Source: Oleiharenicola lentus
GTDB taxonomy: Bacteria > Verrucomicrobiota > Verrucomicrobiia > Opitutales > Opitutaceae
DNA: 64,000 nucleotides
Direction of reading: 5' to 3'
Assembly: GCF_004118375.1 (NCBI RefSeq)
Contig: NZ_SDHX01000001.1
Coordinates: 806,001 to 870,000 of the forward strand
This document shows, piece after piece, positions 1-8,004 of this stretch (the stretch's first letter is position 1; each line of letters starts with the position of its first letter). Below the pieces are notes generated by a model. The model was not told the origin of the DNA. It made no database searches and saw only the letters and a program-made list of their open reading frames with translations. A program made the position numbers and the translations under genes.

Positions 1-1671
1 GATGACGACGTTGGTGCGGTCGAGGCGATAGACGGCGGCGGTAAAGGCGAGGTCGGGGCGCAGGTCCCACTTCACGCCGATCTCCTTATTGTTGAACTCC
101 TCGGGGTCGAAAGCGCGGTTGGTCGCGGTGAGCGAGGCCAGTTGCTCGCCGGCGCGGGGGACGAACGACATGGTGTAGCTGGCGTAAACGGAGACGTTGC
201 TGGCGGGCTTGAACACGAGACCGGCGCGGGGCGAGAGCATTTCGTCGGCGCTGTCGAGGGCGGCGCCGGTGCGGTTGTTCAGGAAGTCCACCGTGAAGCG
301 CTCGTAGCGGAGGCCGGCGATGGCCTGAAGCTGCGGGAGGAGCGTGACCTGGTCCTGCGCATACACGGCGAAAGTCTTCGCGACGCCATGGTTGTTGGCG
401 TCGGTGGCGCTCGGGCGGAACGAGACGGGCAGGGTGGTGCGCGGGTTGGCGAGCGCGACGCTGATGGAGGTGGTGGTCGGGCTGACGGTCTCGAAGTAAC
501 CGGTGAGGCGCACGTTGTCGGTTTCCTGGCGCGCGACCTCAAGGCCGGTGAGAAAGTGGTGCTTCACGGTGCCGGTCTCGGCGAAGAACTCGAGGTCGGT
601 CTGGTTGAAGAAGTTTTCGCGGTCGGTAGCCTGGTTGTAGGCAGAGAGGGCAACGGTGGTGGCGGTGGCGTTCACGGCGCCGGGGAAGATGTTTTGGTAG
701 AACTTGTCATAGACGCTGTAGCGCGTGTGGTTGCGCAGGGTGACTCCGCGGCCGAAGCGGTGTTCCAAGACGGCGAAAGTGGAATTGACCGTGGCCTCGA
801 CGGGGCTCTGCGCCGGGTCGCCGAAAAACACCGAAGCGTCGGTGACGAGCGGGCGGCCTTGGAACGACGAGACCCCGCGGTCGGCGACGCGCTCATCGTG
901 GAAATATTCGTAGCCGAAGCGCAGCGTCGTGGCCGGGGCGACGGACCAGGCGAAGGTCGGGTTCAGGCCGTGGCGCTTCAGCGTGAAGCCGTCGCGGTAG
1001 CTTTCGCTGTCCTCGTAGAGACCGCTGAGGCGGTAGGCGAAGGCGTTGGTGGCGGCGGAGCCGTAGTCGAGCGTGGCGCGGAAGTGGGAGTCGGAGCCGG
1101 CCTGCAGGGTGAGTTCACGGAGCTCGCGGCCGTGGGCCTGCTTGGTCACGCGGTTGAGGAGCCCGCCGGAGCCGCCGCGGCCGAAGATCATGGCGTTGGG
1201 TCCCTTCAGGACCTCGACGCGGTCCACGTTGTAGAGGTCGCGCAGGTATTGGACGTCGTCGCGCACGCCATCCACGAAGAAGTCGGCGGTTGTGCTGTTG
1301 CCGCGCATGACGGGGGTGTCGCGGTTGCCCTCGCCCTGGGCAATACCCACGCCGGGGACATAGCGGGTGACGTCGCCGATGCTGAGCATGGCTTGGTCGG
1401 TAATGAGTTCGCGCGTAATCACCGAAATGGACTGCGGCACATCCACCAGTGCGGTATCGGTCTTGGTGGCCGTGATGCTGCGCTGAATCGCGTAGCTGTC
1501 CTCGGCCTGCGAGCCGGTCACCTCAAGCTTGTCGAGATGAAGGATCTCATTGGCGGGAGGCAGGTAACTGGGTGTGTGATCGGCCAAAGCAAAGCCGGTG
1601 GCGGCGATTACAACGCCCGCGGTGGAGGCGAAGGCTTTGCGAAACAGGGCTTGAGAAGGAGCTGAGCGCAT
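1..1671 (-). CDS. TonB-dependent siderophore receptor (5' part, runs off window)
   Basis: Outer-membrane receptor for ferric-siderophore uptake, energised by TonB. The 557 visible residues begin with a signal peptide ending near ATGFALA. A short segment LHLDKLEVTGS follows and then the plug domain (VPQSISVITRELI, DVTRYVPGVG, VEVLKGPNAMIFGRGGSGG, with the usual LNRVTKQA end). The remainder is beta-barrel strand repeats (RYERFTVDF, VSVYASYTMSF). This pattern matches the TonB-siderophore receptor family (FhuA/FhuE/Fiu type); the ligand cannot be read from sequence. The C-terminal barrel lies outside the window. It is transcribed away from aroB, and two Fur-like palindromes sit just upstream, so iron repression is likely. 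The ATG at 1671 is chosen because it begins the signal peptide. Confidence 0.93.
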   Translation of the reverse strand, partial: MRSAPSQALFRKAFASTAGVVIAATGFALADHTPSYLPPANEILHLDKLEVTGSQAEDSYAIQRSITATKTDTALVDVPQSISVITRELITDQAMLSIGDVTRYVPGVGIAQGEGNRDTPVMRGNSTTADFFVDGVRDDVQYLRDLYNVDRVEVLKGPNAMIFGRGGSGGLLNRVTKQAHGRELRELTLQAGSDSHFRATLDYGSAATNAFAYRLSGLYEDSESYRDGFTLKRHGLNPTFAWSVAPATTLRFGYEYFHDERVADRGVSSFQGRPLVTDASVFFGDPAQSPVEATVNSTFAVLEHRFGRGVTLRNHTRYSVYDKFYQNIFPGAVNATATTVALSAYNQATDRENFFNQTDLEFFAETGTVKHHFLTGLEVARQETDNVRLTGYFETVSPTTTSISVALANPRTTLPVSFRPSATDANNHGVAKTFAVYAQDQVTLLPQLQAIAGLRYERFTVDFLNNRTGAALDSADEMLSPRAGLVFKPASNVSVYASYTMSFVPRAGEQLASLTATNRAFDPEEFNNKEIGVKWDLRPDLAFTAAVYRLDRTNVVI

Positions 1672-1697
1672 GGAAGTGAGATTCGTTCTCGTTAAGA

Positions 1698-1714
1698 TTG
1701 AGACACAGTCTCTA
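1698..1714. promoter_or_regulatory. Fur-like operator, copy 1
   Basis: The 17-mer TTGAGACACAGTCTCTA is an inverted repeat (TTGAGA, 5-bp spacer, TCTCTA) located 27 bp upstream of the siderophore-receptor start. It resembles the Fur-box variant built on GAGAAT/ATTCTC half-sites. Function is inferred from position and symmetry. Confidence 0.55.
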
Positions 1715-1727
1715 GTCAACAATGATT

Positions 1728-1744
1728 TTGAGAATTCGTCTCAA
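1728..1744. promoter_or_regulatory. Fur-like operator, copy 2
   Basis: TTGAGAATTCGTCTCAA has perfect TTGAGA/TCTCAA arms around a 5-bp spacer. It lies exactly 30 bp (about three helical turns) from copy 1, so two dimers could bind the same DNA face. It is in the divergent gap between the receptor gene and aroB. Confidence 0.6.
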
Positions 1745-1799
1745 GATTCTCTAATGACCCGGTATTGACTTGTGCAAGTAGCTGGTTTCTAAGGTATCT

Positions 1800-2885
1800 A
1801 TGACAAGTGACCTCGCCGTCGATCTGGGCGAAAAAAGTTATCCGATTCATTTCCCGTCCGATGCCTCGGCGGCGATTCGGGAGATGTTGGCGACCAACGT
1901 GGCGGCTGGACGCAGCAACATCCTGCTGACGGACGACGGCGTGGCGCGCGCGCAGTCGAAGTTTCTGGCCGATACCTTCGGTGCAACGCCGCGTTTGATC
2001 GTGCCGGCGGGTGAGCGCACGAAATGCTTGGAGACCTTCGGCAAGGTGCTCGATTTCCTCGCGGCGAACCGCGTGAACCGTCAAGGCGTGTTGTGGGTGG
2101 TCGGCGGCGGGGTGGTGGGCGACCTCGGCGGCTACTCCGCCGCGAGCTACCTGCGGGGCATCAGCTATGTCCAGGTGCCGACCACGCTGCTGGCGATGGT
2201 GGACAGCTCGGTCGGAGGCAAGACCGGCATCAATCTCACGGCGGGCAAGAATCTCGTCGGTGCGTTCCACCACCCGAAGGCGGTCTTCATTGGGCGCGAG
2301 TTTCTCCAGACGCTCCCGCCGCGCGAATTCGCCGCCGGCATGGCCGAGATCGTCAAATACGGCCTGCTGGGCGACGCCGCGCTCTTTGCCCAGCTGGAGC
2401 AAAAGCCGGTGGACGCCCGCAGCACCGAGCTGGCGGATGTGATCCGTCGCTGTTGCCAGCTGAAGGCCGAGATCGTGAAGGCCGACGAATTCGAGCGCGC
2501 CCCCGAGGGCGGCCGGGCGTTGCTGAACCTCGGTCACACCTTCGGCCACGCGGTCGAGCAGGTGACGGGTTACACGACCTACCTGCATGGCGAAGGCGTC
2601 GCCATCGGGCTGGCCGCAGCCGCGCGCCTCTCGCACAAGCTCGGCCTGCTCACGCCGGAGGACATTACCCGGGTCGAGAAAACCGTCGCCGCGCACAACC
2701 TTCCGATCCGTCTCCGCGGTCCGCTGCCGCTGGCCGAACTCCAGAACGCCACCACCCGGGACAAGAAGAACCGCGCCGACGGCGTGCGCTTCGTGGTCAT
2801 GCCGTCGCTCGGCCGCGCCGCCACCCGCTCGGGCATCGCGCCGTCCACGGTCGAGGCCGTCTGGCGCGAAGTGGGGGCCACGTAA
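1800..2885 (+). CDS. aroB: 3-dehydroquinate synthase
   Basis: Second step of the shikimate pathway: converts DAHP to 3-dehydroquinate with NAD and a divalent metal in the cytoplasm. The 361 residues match the usual length. The NAD-binding GGGVVGDLGG is at 102-111, the PTTLLAMVDSSVGGKTGIN block at 127-145, and the metal ligands are E183, H246 (LNLGHTFGHA) and H263 (YLHGEGV). The ATG at 1800 gives the normal N-terminus. It heads a forward gene cluster and diverges from the receptor gene, so its promoter shares the 1672-1799 gap with the Fur-like sites; whether these affect aroB is unknown. Confidence 0.97.
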   Translation: MTSDLAVDLGEKSYPIHFPSDASAAIREMLATNVAAGRSNILLTDDGVARAQSKFLADTFGATPRLIVPAGERTKCLETFGKVLDFLAANRVNRQGVLWVVGGGVVGDLGGYSAASYLRGISYVQVPTTLLAMVDSSVGGKTGINLTAGKNLVGAFHHPKAVFIGREFLQTLPPREFAAGMAEIVKYGLLGDAALFAQLEQKPVDARSTELADVIRRCCQLKAEIVKADEFERAPEGGRALLNLGHTFGHAVEQVTGYTTYLHGEGVAIGLAAAARLSHKLGLLTPEDITRVEKTVAAHNLPIRLRGPLPLAELQNATTRDKKNRADGVRFVVMPSLGRAATRSGIAPSTVEAVWREVGAT

Positions 2886-2888
2886 TTT

Positions 2889-2988
2889 GGGATTTTAGAT
2901 TCTCGATTTTTGATTTACTGCTGGTCCTTCGGATTCCCGGAAAATCAATCGAGAATCGAGAATCGAGAATCCAAAATCAAATATCCCT
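2889..2988. repeat. AT-rich intergenic inverted repeat with TCGAGAA tandem triplet
   Basis: The gap after aroB is a long imperfect hairpin. The left arm (2889-2916, GATTCTCGATTTTTGATTT) pairs with a right arm (2942-2988) containing three exact tandem 7-mers TCGAGAA at 2949-2969. It is much more AT-rich than the flanking genes. There is no T-run typical of a terminator, so it looks like a dispersed palindromic repeat rather than a simple stop. Confidence 0.6.
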
Positions 2989-2989
2989 A

Positions 2990-3613
2990 ATGTCCGCCAT
3001 CGACGAAGGCATTGTCCGCGAGTATTTCGAGCAGGCTGGTTTTTTTGTGCGCCAAGCTCGCAAATACACCTTGGGCGCCAAGCGTGGCGTCGGCGAGGAG
3101 GTCATCGACCTGCTGGTCTTCAATCCGGGCTGGCAGCGCGGCTCGCGCAAGCCGGACTTTTTCCTCTTTCCGAACGAGTTGCCCTTCGTGCAGCGCGCGG
3201 TCGTTAGCATCAAGGGCTGGCACGCGGCCGGCCGCTTCACGCCCAGCACGCTGCGCAACCAGCCGGAGATTTTCCGCTTCCTCGAGCAAAACGTGCTGAA
3301 GGAGGCTTCGCGGTTCTTTCCCGAGACCAACGAGGAGACGAAGGAAACGCTCACCAAGATCCTTGTGCTGCCCGGCCTGCCCACGGCCGAGCCTTTCCGC
3401 TCGCAGGCGGTGGCGATGCTCAAGGAGGCCGGCGTGGACGCGGTGATTTCCTTCCGCGCCATGCTGCTCGACCTGATCGAGCGCGTGGAGCTGAACCGCA
3501 ACTACGGCAAGAGCGACACGCTGCAGCTCATCCGCATCCTGAAGAACTACGACCTGCTCGTGGACCCGCAGATGGACCTGCTCCCCACGAAGCGCCCGCG
3601 CGGCAACGACTGA
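2990..3613 (+). CDS. Conserved hypothetical protein, 207 aa
   Basis: Soluble protein of unknown function. It begins MSAIDEGIVREYFEQAGF and contains GVGEEVIDLLVFNPGW, KPDFFLFPNE and VSIKGWHAAGRFTPSTL, then a helical C-terminus (MLLDLIERVELNRNYGK). The pattern EVIDLLV...AVVSIKGWH loosely recalls restriction-like folds with acidic and lysine residues on adjacent strands, but this is only an impression. It has no signal peptide or membrane segment. Its stop overlaps the lpxA start (TGATG), indicating translational coupling inside the aroB-lpxA-pdxA cluster. The ATG at 2990 is used because the longer frame upstream is a shadow of aroB. Confidence 0.8.
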   Translation: MSAIDEGIVREYFEQAGFFVRQARKYTLGAKRGVGEEVIDLLVFNPGWQRGSRKPDFFLFPNELPFVQRAVVSIKGWHAAGRFTPSTLRNQPEIFRFLEQNVLKEASRFFPETNEETKETLTKILVLPGLPTAEPFRSQAVAMLKEAGVDAVISFRAMLLDLIERVELNRNYGKSDTLQLIRILKNYDLLVDPQMDLLPTKRPRGND

Positions 3614-4362
3614 TGAACATCCACCCGACCGCCATCGTGGAGGACGGCGTGCAGCTGGGCGCCGGTTGCGTGATCCATCCCTATGCCGTCGTCAAACGCG
3701 GTACCGTGCTGGGCGAAGGCGTCGCCGTGCATCCGTTCGCGGTCGTGGGCGGCGATCCGAACTTCCTGAAATTCGACCCCGCCACGGTGAGCGGCACCCG
3801 CATCGGTGCGGGCACCGTCATCCGTGAGCACGCCTCCATCAACCGCTCCATCTACGCGGGCAAGGACACGGTGGTCGGGGCGCGCTGCTTCCTGATGGCG
3901 AACGCGCATGTGGGCCATGATTGCACCGTGGGCAACGACGTGGTCTTCGCGACCAATGTCATGCTCGGCGGGCACGTGGACGTGGGCGATTTCACCTTTC
4001 TCGGCGGCGGGGCCGGCGTGCATCAGTTTTGCCGCATCGGCGAGGGTGTGATGGTCGCGGGTCTCGCGCGCATCACGCAGGACCTTGCCTCGTTTCTGCT
4101 CGTGGCCGAACGCAACGAGGTGTCGGGGCTGAACCTGATCGGCCTCAAGCGCCGCGGCGTTGCCCGCGAGGCCATTGCCGAGCTAAAGGACGGCTATCGC
4201 GCCGTCTTTGTCGGCGGCGATCCGCGGAAGCTTGCCGCTGCGCGCCTGGCGGCCGGGGTGCGCAGTGCCGAGGCGCGGCGGTTCCTGGAGTTTTTCGCCG
4301 GTGGCAAGCGCGGCTTTGCGCGGCCGGCGCTCGGCGGGGCCGCTTCCGAGGACGTGGAATGA
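3613..4362 (+). CDS. lpxA: UDP-N-acetylglucosamine acyltransferase
   Basis: First step of lipid A synthesis: transfers a 3-hydroxyacyl chain from ACP to UDP-GlcNAc. The 249 residues form left-handed beta-helix hexapeptide repeats from the start (HPTAIVEDGVQLGAGCVIHP). The signature NAHVGHDCTVGNDV carries H102, equivalent to the catalytic His125 of E. coli LpxA. GGDPNFLKFDP and the C-terminal helical domain are also present. The product shows that this organism makes lipid A. The start overlaps the upstream stop and the end overlaps pdxA, so it is co-translated with both neighbours. Confidence 0.96.
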   Translation: MNIHPTAIVEDGVQLGAGCVIHPYAVVKRGTVLGEGVAVHPFAVVGGDPNFLKFDPATVSGTRIGAGTVIREHASINRSIYAGKDTVVGARCFLMANAHVGHDCTVGNDVVFATNVMLGGHVDVGDFTFLGGGAGVHQFCRIGEGVMVAGLARITQDLASFLLVAERNEVSGLNLIGLKRRGVAREAIAELKDGYRAVFVGGDPRKLAAARLAAGVRSAEARRFLEFFAGGKRGFARPALGGAASEDVE

Positions 4363-5279
4363 AACCCCTCGCGCTCACCTGTGGCGACCCCGCCGGGGTC
4401 GGCCCCGAGATCATCGCCGCATGGCTGGCGGCGCAGCCCGCGGGAAGGACGGAGGTCGCGGTGATTGGTCCGCAACGCTGGCTCGATTCGCTCCCGACCG
4501 GTCCGCAAAAGGTGGCGGTGGGGCTGGAGGATTTTGCCGCCACGCCCGGCCGGCCCGACGGCGACGGCGCCCTCGTCGCTTGGGCGGCGATGGAGCGCGC
4601 CGCCCTAGGCACGCAAGCGGGGGAATTTTCGGGCGTCGTCACCGGTCCGGTCAGCAAGGAGCGGCTTGCCGCCATCGGCTACCCGCATCCGGGGCAGACG
4701 GAGTTCTTTGCCGCGAGCTGGGGCGGCGATCCGGTCATGGGCTTTTGCGGCGGCCGGCTGCGCGTGGCCCTTGCGACGTGGCACATCCCGCTGCATCAGG
4801 TCGGGCGGGCGCTCGGGCCGCACCTGTTGCACCGCACGGTCGCGGCCGCCGCCGAACTGGCGCGGGCCGACGGCATCGCCGTGCCGCGCATCGGTGTCTG
4901 CGGACTCAACCCGCACGCCGGCGAAGGCGGGCTGCTGGGCTACGAGGAAAAAGATTTTCTCAATCCGGCGCTGGAGCACCTTCAGCCGGAGTTTCCCGGG
5001 TTGTCGCTGTGCCAGCCGGGCGACACGCTCTTTGCGCGGGCCCTGCGCGGGGAGTTCGACGTGGTGGTCGCCCTCTACCACGACCAGGGGCTCGCGCCGC
5101 TCAAGACCGTGGACTTTGACGAAGCGGTGAACGTTTCCCTCGGCTTGCCCTTCGTGCGCACGAGCCCCGACCACGGCACGGCCTTCGGCATCGCGGGGCA
5201 GGGGAAGGCCAGCCCGCGCAGTTTTGCCAATGCGGTGGAAGTGGCCCGGCGCTTGATTAAACTCCGGTCCGGGGCATAA
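4359..5279 (+). CDS. pdxA: 4-hydroxythreonine-4-phosphate dehydrogenase
   Basis: NAD-dependent step of the DXP-dependent pyridoxal phosphate pathway. It has 306 residues: LTCGDPAGVGPEI at 7-19, TGPVSKERLAAIGYPHPGQTE at about 95-115, WHIPLHQ (H142), NPHAGE (H186) and YHDQG (H241). The last two correspond to the zinc-binding histidines 211 and 266 of E. coli PdxA. ATG at 4359 overlaps the lpxA stop in an ATGA junction. The pairing of lpxA with pdxA is positional; no direct metabolic link is implied. Confidence 0.95.
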   Translation: MKPLALTCGDPAGVGPEIIAAWLAAQPAGRTEVAVIGPQRWLDSLPTGPQKVAVGLEDFAATPGRPDGDGALVAWAAMERAALGTQAGEFSGVVTGPVSKERLAAIGYPHPGQTEFFAASWGGDPVMGFCGGRLRVALATWHIPLHQVGRALGPHLLHRTVAAAAELARADGIAVPRIGVCGLNPHAGEGGLLGYEEKDFLNPALEHLQPEFPGLSLCQPGDTLFARALRGEFDVVVALYHDQGLAPLKTVDFDEAVNVSLGLPFVRTSPDHGTAFGIAGQGKASPRSFANAVEVARRLIKLRSGA

Positions 5280-5289
5280 GTGGGGACGT

Positions 5290-5670
5290 TTGAGTACCGC
5301 CACCACAGTCCCGCCGCCCGCCGAGGGCGTCCGCGAAGGCAACGAGAACCTCGTGCGCCTGACCGCGTCCGCCGGCGCCAAGGTGGCGGCCCTCATCGCC
5401 CGGGACCGCGCCGGCGATTACCTGCGCATTGCCATCACCGGGGGCGGTTGCAACGGCTTGAGCTACAAGCTGCGTTTCGCCCCGGAACCCAAGCGCGGCG
5501 ACATCCTCGTCCGCAGCGCCGGTGTGCCCACCCTGGTGGACGCCAAGACCGCCCTCTACCTCAAGGGCACCGTGCTCGACTATTCGGACAAGATGATCGG
5601 CGGCGGCTTCAAGTTCACCAACCCCAACGCCAAGGCCTCCTGTTCCTGCGGCGAGAGCTTCAGCGTGTGA
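5290..5670 (+). CDS. A-type iron-sulfur carrier protein (HesB/IscA/ErpA family)
   Basis: Carries or inserts Fe-S clusters into apoproteins. The 126 residues contain the three invariant cysteines: C54 in TGGGCNGL and C118/C120 in SCSCGESF. The N-terminal ~25 residues are an extra, variable extension. No ATG exists upstream of the domain, so TTG at 5290 preceded by GGGGACG is taken as the start; a GTG about 20 codons later would also keep the domain. It lies 10 bp after pdxA in the same direction. A separate suf operon occurs at 18-23 kb and lacks an A-type gene, so this could be its partner (inference). Confidence 0.9.
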   Translation: MSTATTVPPPAEGVREGNENLVRLTASAGAKVAALIARDRAGDYLRIAITGGGCNGLSYKLRFAPEPKRGDILVRSAGVPTLVDAKTALYLKGTVLDYSDKMIGGGFKFTNPNAKASCSCGESFSV

Positions 5671-5759
5671 CGATTTTCCCTCTGGAAATAGGTGTTGTCA
5701 TTGTCCGTCCCCGGGGCAAAACGTCCTCCCCGACATACCTGAACAGCAAAACCAACTGA

Positions 5760-6434
5760 ATGGCACTATCCTCTCCCTCGCCTGGCGGCCGCCTCCCCTA
5801 CAATCGCGATCCGCGTCGTAACAACGACCCCTATGCGGCCATCCGCCGCAATCATCGCATCAAGTCGCCCCAGGTCCGCGTGATCAGTCCCGAAGGCCGC
5901 CAGCTCGGCATCATGGACACGCCGAAGGCCATCGCGCTCGCGCTGCAGTTCAACCTGGATCTGGTCGAGGTCGCCGCCGCCGCCACGCCGCCCGTGTGCC
6001 GCATCATGGATTTCGGCAAATACGTTTACGAGGAGCAGAAGAAGCACGCGCACAACAAGCCCGCGGGCACGAAGCTCAAGGAGATCGAGTTCACCGTCCG
6101 CATCGAGAAGGGCGATTTCAACACCAAGCTCCGCCACGCCGAGGAGTTCCTCGACCATGGCAACAAGGTGAAGCTCCGCCTGAAATTCCGCGGCCGCGAG
6201 ATGGCTCATCCCGAGATGGGCTTCGACCTGATGAAGAAGGCGCTGGAGGAGCTCTCCACCATGGGGCACCCCGACGCCGAGCCGAAGCTCACCGGCAAGC
6301 AGATCAACGTCATGCTCTCGCCGCTCCCGGCGAACAAGCGCAAGCCCAAGCTCCATGTGCGCGAGCACGGCCAAGCTCCGGTTGAGCACGGCCATGCCCC
6401 CGAGCAGCCCTCCGCGCCGCCCGCGGCGGAATGA
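5760..6434 (+). CDS. infC: Translation initiation factor IF-3
   Basis: Binds the 30S subunit, prevents premature 50S joining and checks initiator codons. The 224 residues have an N-terminal domain (NHRIKSPQVRVISPEGRQLG, LQFNLDLVEVA, PPVCRIMDFGKYVYE), a lysine-rich linker (KLKEIEFTVRIEKGDFNTK) and a C-terminal domain (KVKLRLKFRGREMAHPEMG). A ~30-residue N-terminal extension and a His/Pro-rich tail (about 205-224) exceed the usual length. A stop codon lies directly before the ATG at 5760, so the start must be here or later. The usual downstream rpmI-rplT genes are absent; an amidase follows with ATGA overlap. Confidence 0.95.
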   Translation: MALSSPSPGGRLPYNRDPRRNNDPYAAIRRNHRIKSPQVRVISPEGRQLGIMDTPKAIALALQFNLDLVEVAAAATPPVCRIMDFGKYVYEEQKKHAHNKPAGTKLKEIEFTVRIEKGDFNTKLRHAEEFLDHGNKVKLRLKFRGREMAHPEMGFDLMKKALEELSTMGHPDAEPKLTGKQINVMLSPLPANKRKPKLHVREHGQAPVEHGHAPEQPSAPPAAE

Positions 6435-7627
6435 ACCGGCGGACCGTCGCCATGGCGCGGCACTCGGCACGCGGCCTGTTTGTGCTCGGCCTCCTGACCC
6501 TGGCCGCCTGCGCCTCGGCGCCGGGAAAACCGCCGTCGGTCCCGCCCGCTCCGCCGGCCTCGGCGTCCGCGACCAAGCCGGCGGCGCAGCCCAACGCCCC
6601 ATCACCCGAGGCCGCACCGCGGCCCGCGCCCGCGCGGCCGGCCCATCTCTGGCCCTTCACCAAGATCCAGGGTGTCGAGTGGGTGAAGCTCGATGATGTC
6701 GCCGCGCACTTCCGGCTGAAGACCGCGTGGAGCAAACCCGGCGCGGAGCTGACGCTCTCCGACGCGCGCGGCGTGCGTTTCCGCTTCGAGGCGAACCAGC
6801 GCGATTTTTATCTCGATGGCGTGCGCGTCTTCCTGGGCCGTTCCGCGCTGCTGCACCGCGCCGGGCTCTGGGTCACGCGATTGGATGTCATCAAGACCAT
6901 CGGGCCCCTGCTCCGGCCGGAGGACCATCTCGCCTTCCTGCCGGCGGCGCCGCCCAGGACTATCGTGATCGACGCCGGCCACGGCGGCAACGACCCCGGC
7001 AAGCAGAACCTCAAGCTCAAGCTCGACGAGAAGGACATGACGCTCGATGTCGTGCTCCGGCTCAAGAAACTGCTCGAGCTGCGCGGCTACACGATCCGGC
7101 TCACGCGCGAAAAGGACGATCGGCTCGCCAACGAGCAGCGCGCCGATCTGGACCGCCGCGCCGCAGTCTCCCGGGACGCGAAGGCCGACCTCTTTCTCAG
7201 CATTCATTTCAACGCCGTCGAGCCCAAGGATGCCGCGCGCGTCACCGGCACCGAGACCTATGTGCTCACCCCGCAGTTCCAGTGGTCGAGCACGGACAAC
7301 AGCGGCGACTCGCTCACCAACACCGCCTTTCCCGCCAACCGGCAGGACACGGCCAACGTCGTGCTCGGTTACCAGCTGCATCGCGCCATGCTGGCCGGGC
7401 TCAAGACCTCCGACCGCGGTTTCAAGCGCGGACGGCTGCGGGTGCTGCTCCTGCCCGAGTGTCCGGCGGCGCTGCTGGAGGCCGCTTACCTTTCCAACGA
7501 CAAGGAGGCCGCCCGGGTGGGCACGCCGGAGTTTCGTCAGCAGATCGCCGAGTCGATCGCCGAGGGCGTGCAGTCGTATGCGGCGCTGATCGCCGCCTTG
7601 CGTGCGCCGCCGCCTCCGGCCAAATAG
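6431..7627 (+). CDS. N-acetylmuramoyl-L-alanine amidase, lipoprotein (Amidase_3)
   Basis: Cleaves the amide bond between MurNAc and the stem peptide during cell separation or wall turnover. The 398 residues begin with a lipoprotein signal ending in the lipobox LAAC (C27) and a Pro/Ala-rich linker. A small beta domain (about 75-175) follows, then Amidase_3: VIDAGHGGNDPG with H184, E200 in LDEKD, H259 in FLSIHFNA, and the late catalytic Glu region LLPECPAALLEAAYLSN. These match the zinc ligands of AmiC-type enzymes. The lipid anchor suggests an envelope-bound enzyme. ATG at 6431 overlaps the infC stop. Confidence 0.93.
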   Translation: MNRRTVAMARHSARGLFVLGLLTLAACASAPGKPPSVPPAPPASASATKPAAQPNAPSPEAAPRPAPARPAHLWPFTKIQGVEWVKLDDVAAHFRLKTAWSKPGAELTLSDARGVRFRFEANQRDFYLDGVRVFLGRSALLHRAGLWVTRLDVIKTIGPLLRPEDHLAFLPAAPPRTIVIDAGHGGNDPGKQNLKLKLDEKDMTLDVVLRLKKLLELRGYTIRLTREKDDRLANEQRADLDRRAAVSRDAKADLFLSIHFNAVEPKDAARVTGTETYVLTPQFQWSSTDNSGDSLTNTAFPANRQDTANVVLGYQLHRAMLAGLKTSDRGFKRGRLRVLLLPECPAALLEAAYLSNDKEAARVGTPEFRQQIAESIAEGVQSYAALIAALRAPPPPAK

Positions 7628-7632
7628 GCGTC

Positions 7633-8004
7633 ATGCATCTCGCCAGCTCGCTGCTCCTTATTGCCCTTGGCGGCGCGGCCGGTTCGGTGGCGCGGGCGTT
7701 GATCGCGCTGGCGCTGCCGGCGCGGTTTCCCTGGGCCACGCTGCTGGTCAACGTCGCCGGCTCTTTTCTCATCGGCTGGCTGATGGTGCGCTTCGGTCCG
7801 GCCGAGCAGCCGGCAGCCTCGTCCGTGCGCAGCCTCTGGGCCGTGGGTTTCTGCGGCGGGTTCACCACGTTTTCCACCTTCAGCTGGCAGACGCTCGACC
7901 AGATGACGAAGGGCCATTGGGGCGCCGCCGCAGCCAACGTGCTGCTGTCGGTCGCGCTCTGCCTGTTCGCGGTCTGGCTGGGATTCCGCCTGGGGCGGGT
8001 ATGA
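7633..8004 (+). CDS. crcB: Fluoride ion channel CrcB/Fluc
   Basis: Small inner-membrane channel that exports fluoride as an antiparallel dimer. The 123 residues form four hydrophobic helices with the family marks GGAAGSVARAL at 11-21, LLVNVAGSFLIG, and GFCGGFTTFSTFS (the Phe box and Thr/Ser track). It begins 6 bp after the amidase stop and ends in a 4-bp overlap with the next gene. No room is left for a fluoride riboswitch directly upstream. Confidence 0.94.
   Translation: MHLASSLLLIALGGAAGSVARALIALALPARFPWATLLVNVAGSFLIGWLMVRFGPAEQPAASSVRSLWAVGFCGGFTTFSTFSWQTLDQMTKGHWGAAAANVLLSVALCLFAVWLGFRLGRV

Noticed and set aside
7621-7633. Fluoride riboswitch before crcB
   Set aside because: Only about 5 bp separate the amidase stop from the crcB start, so there is no space for the aptamer.
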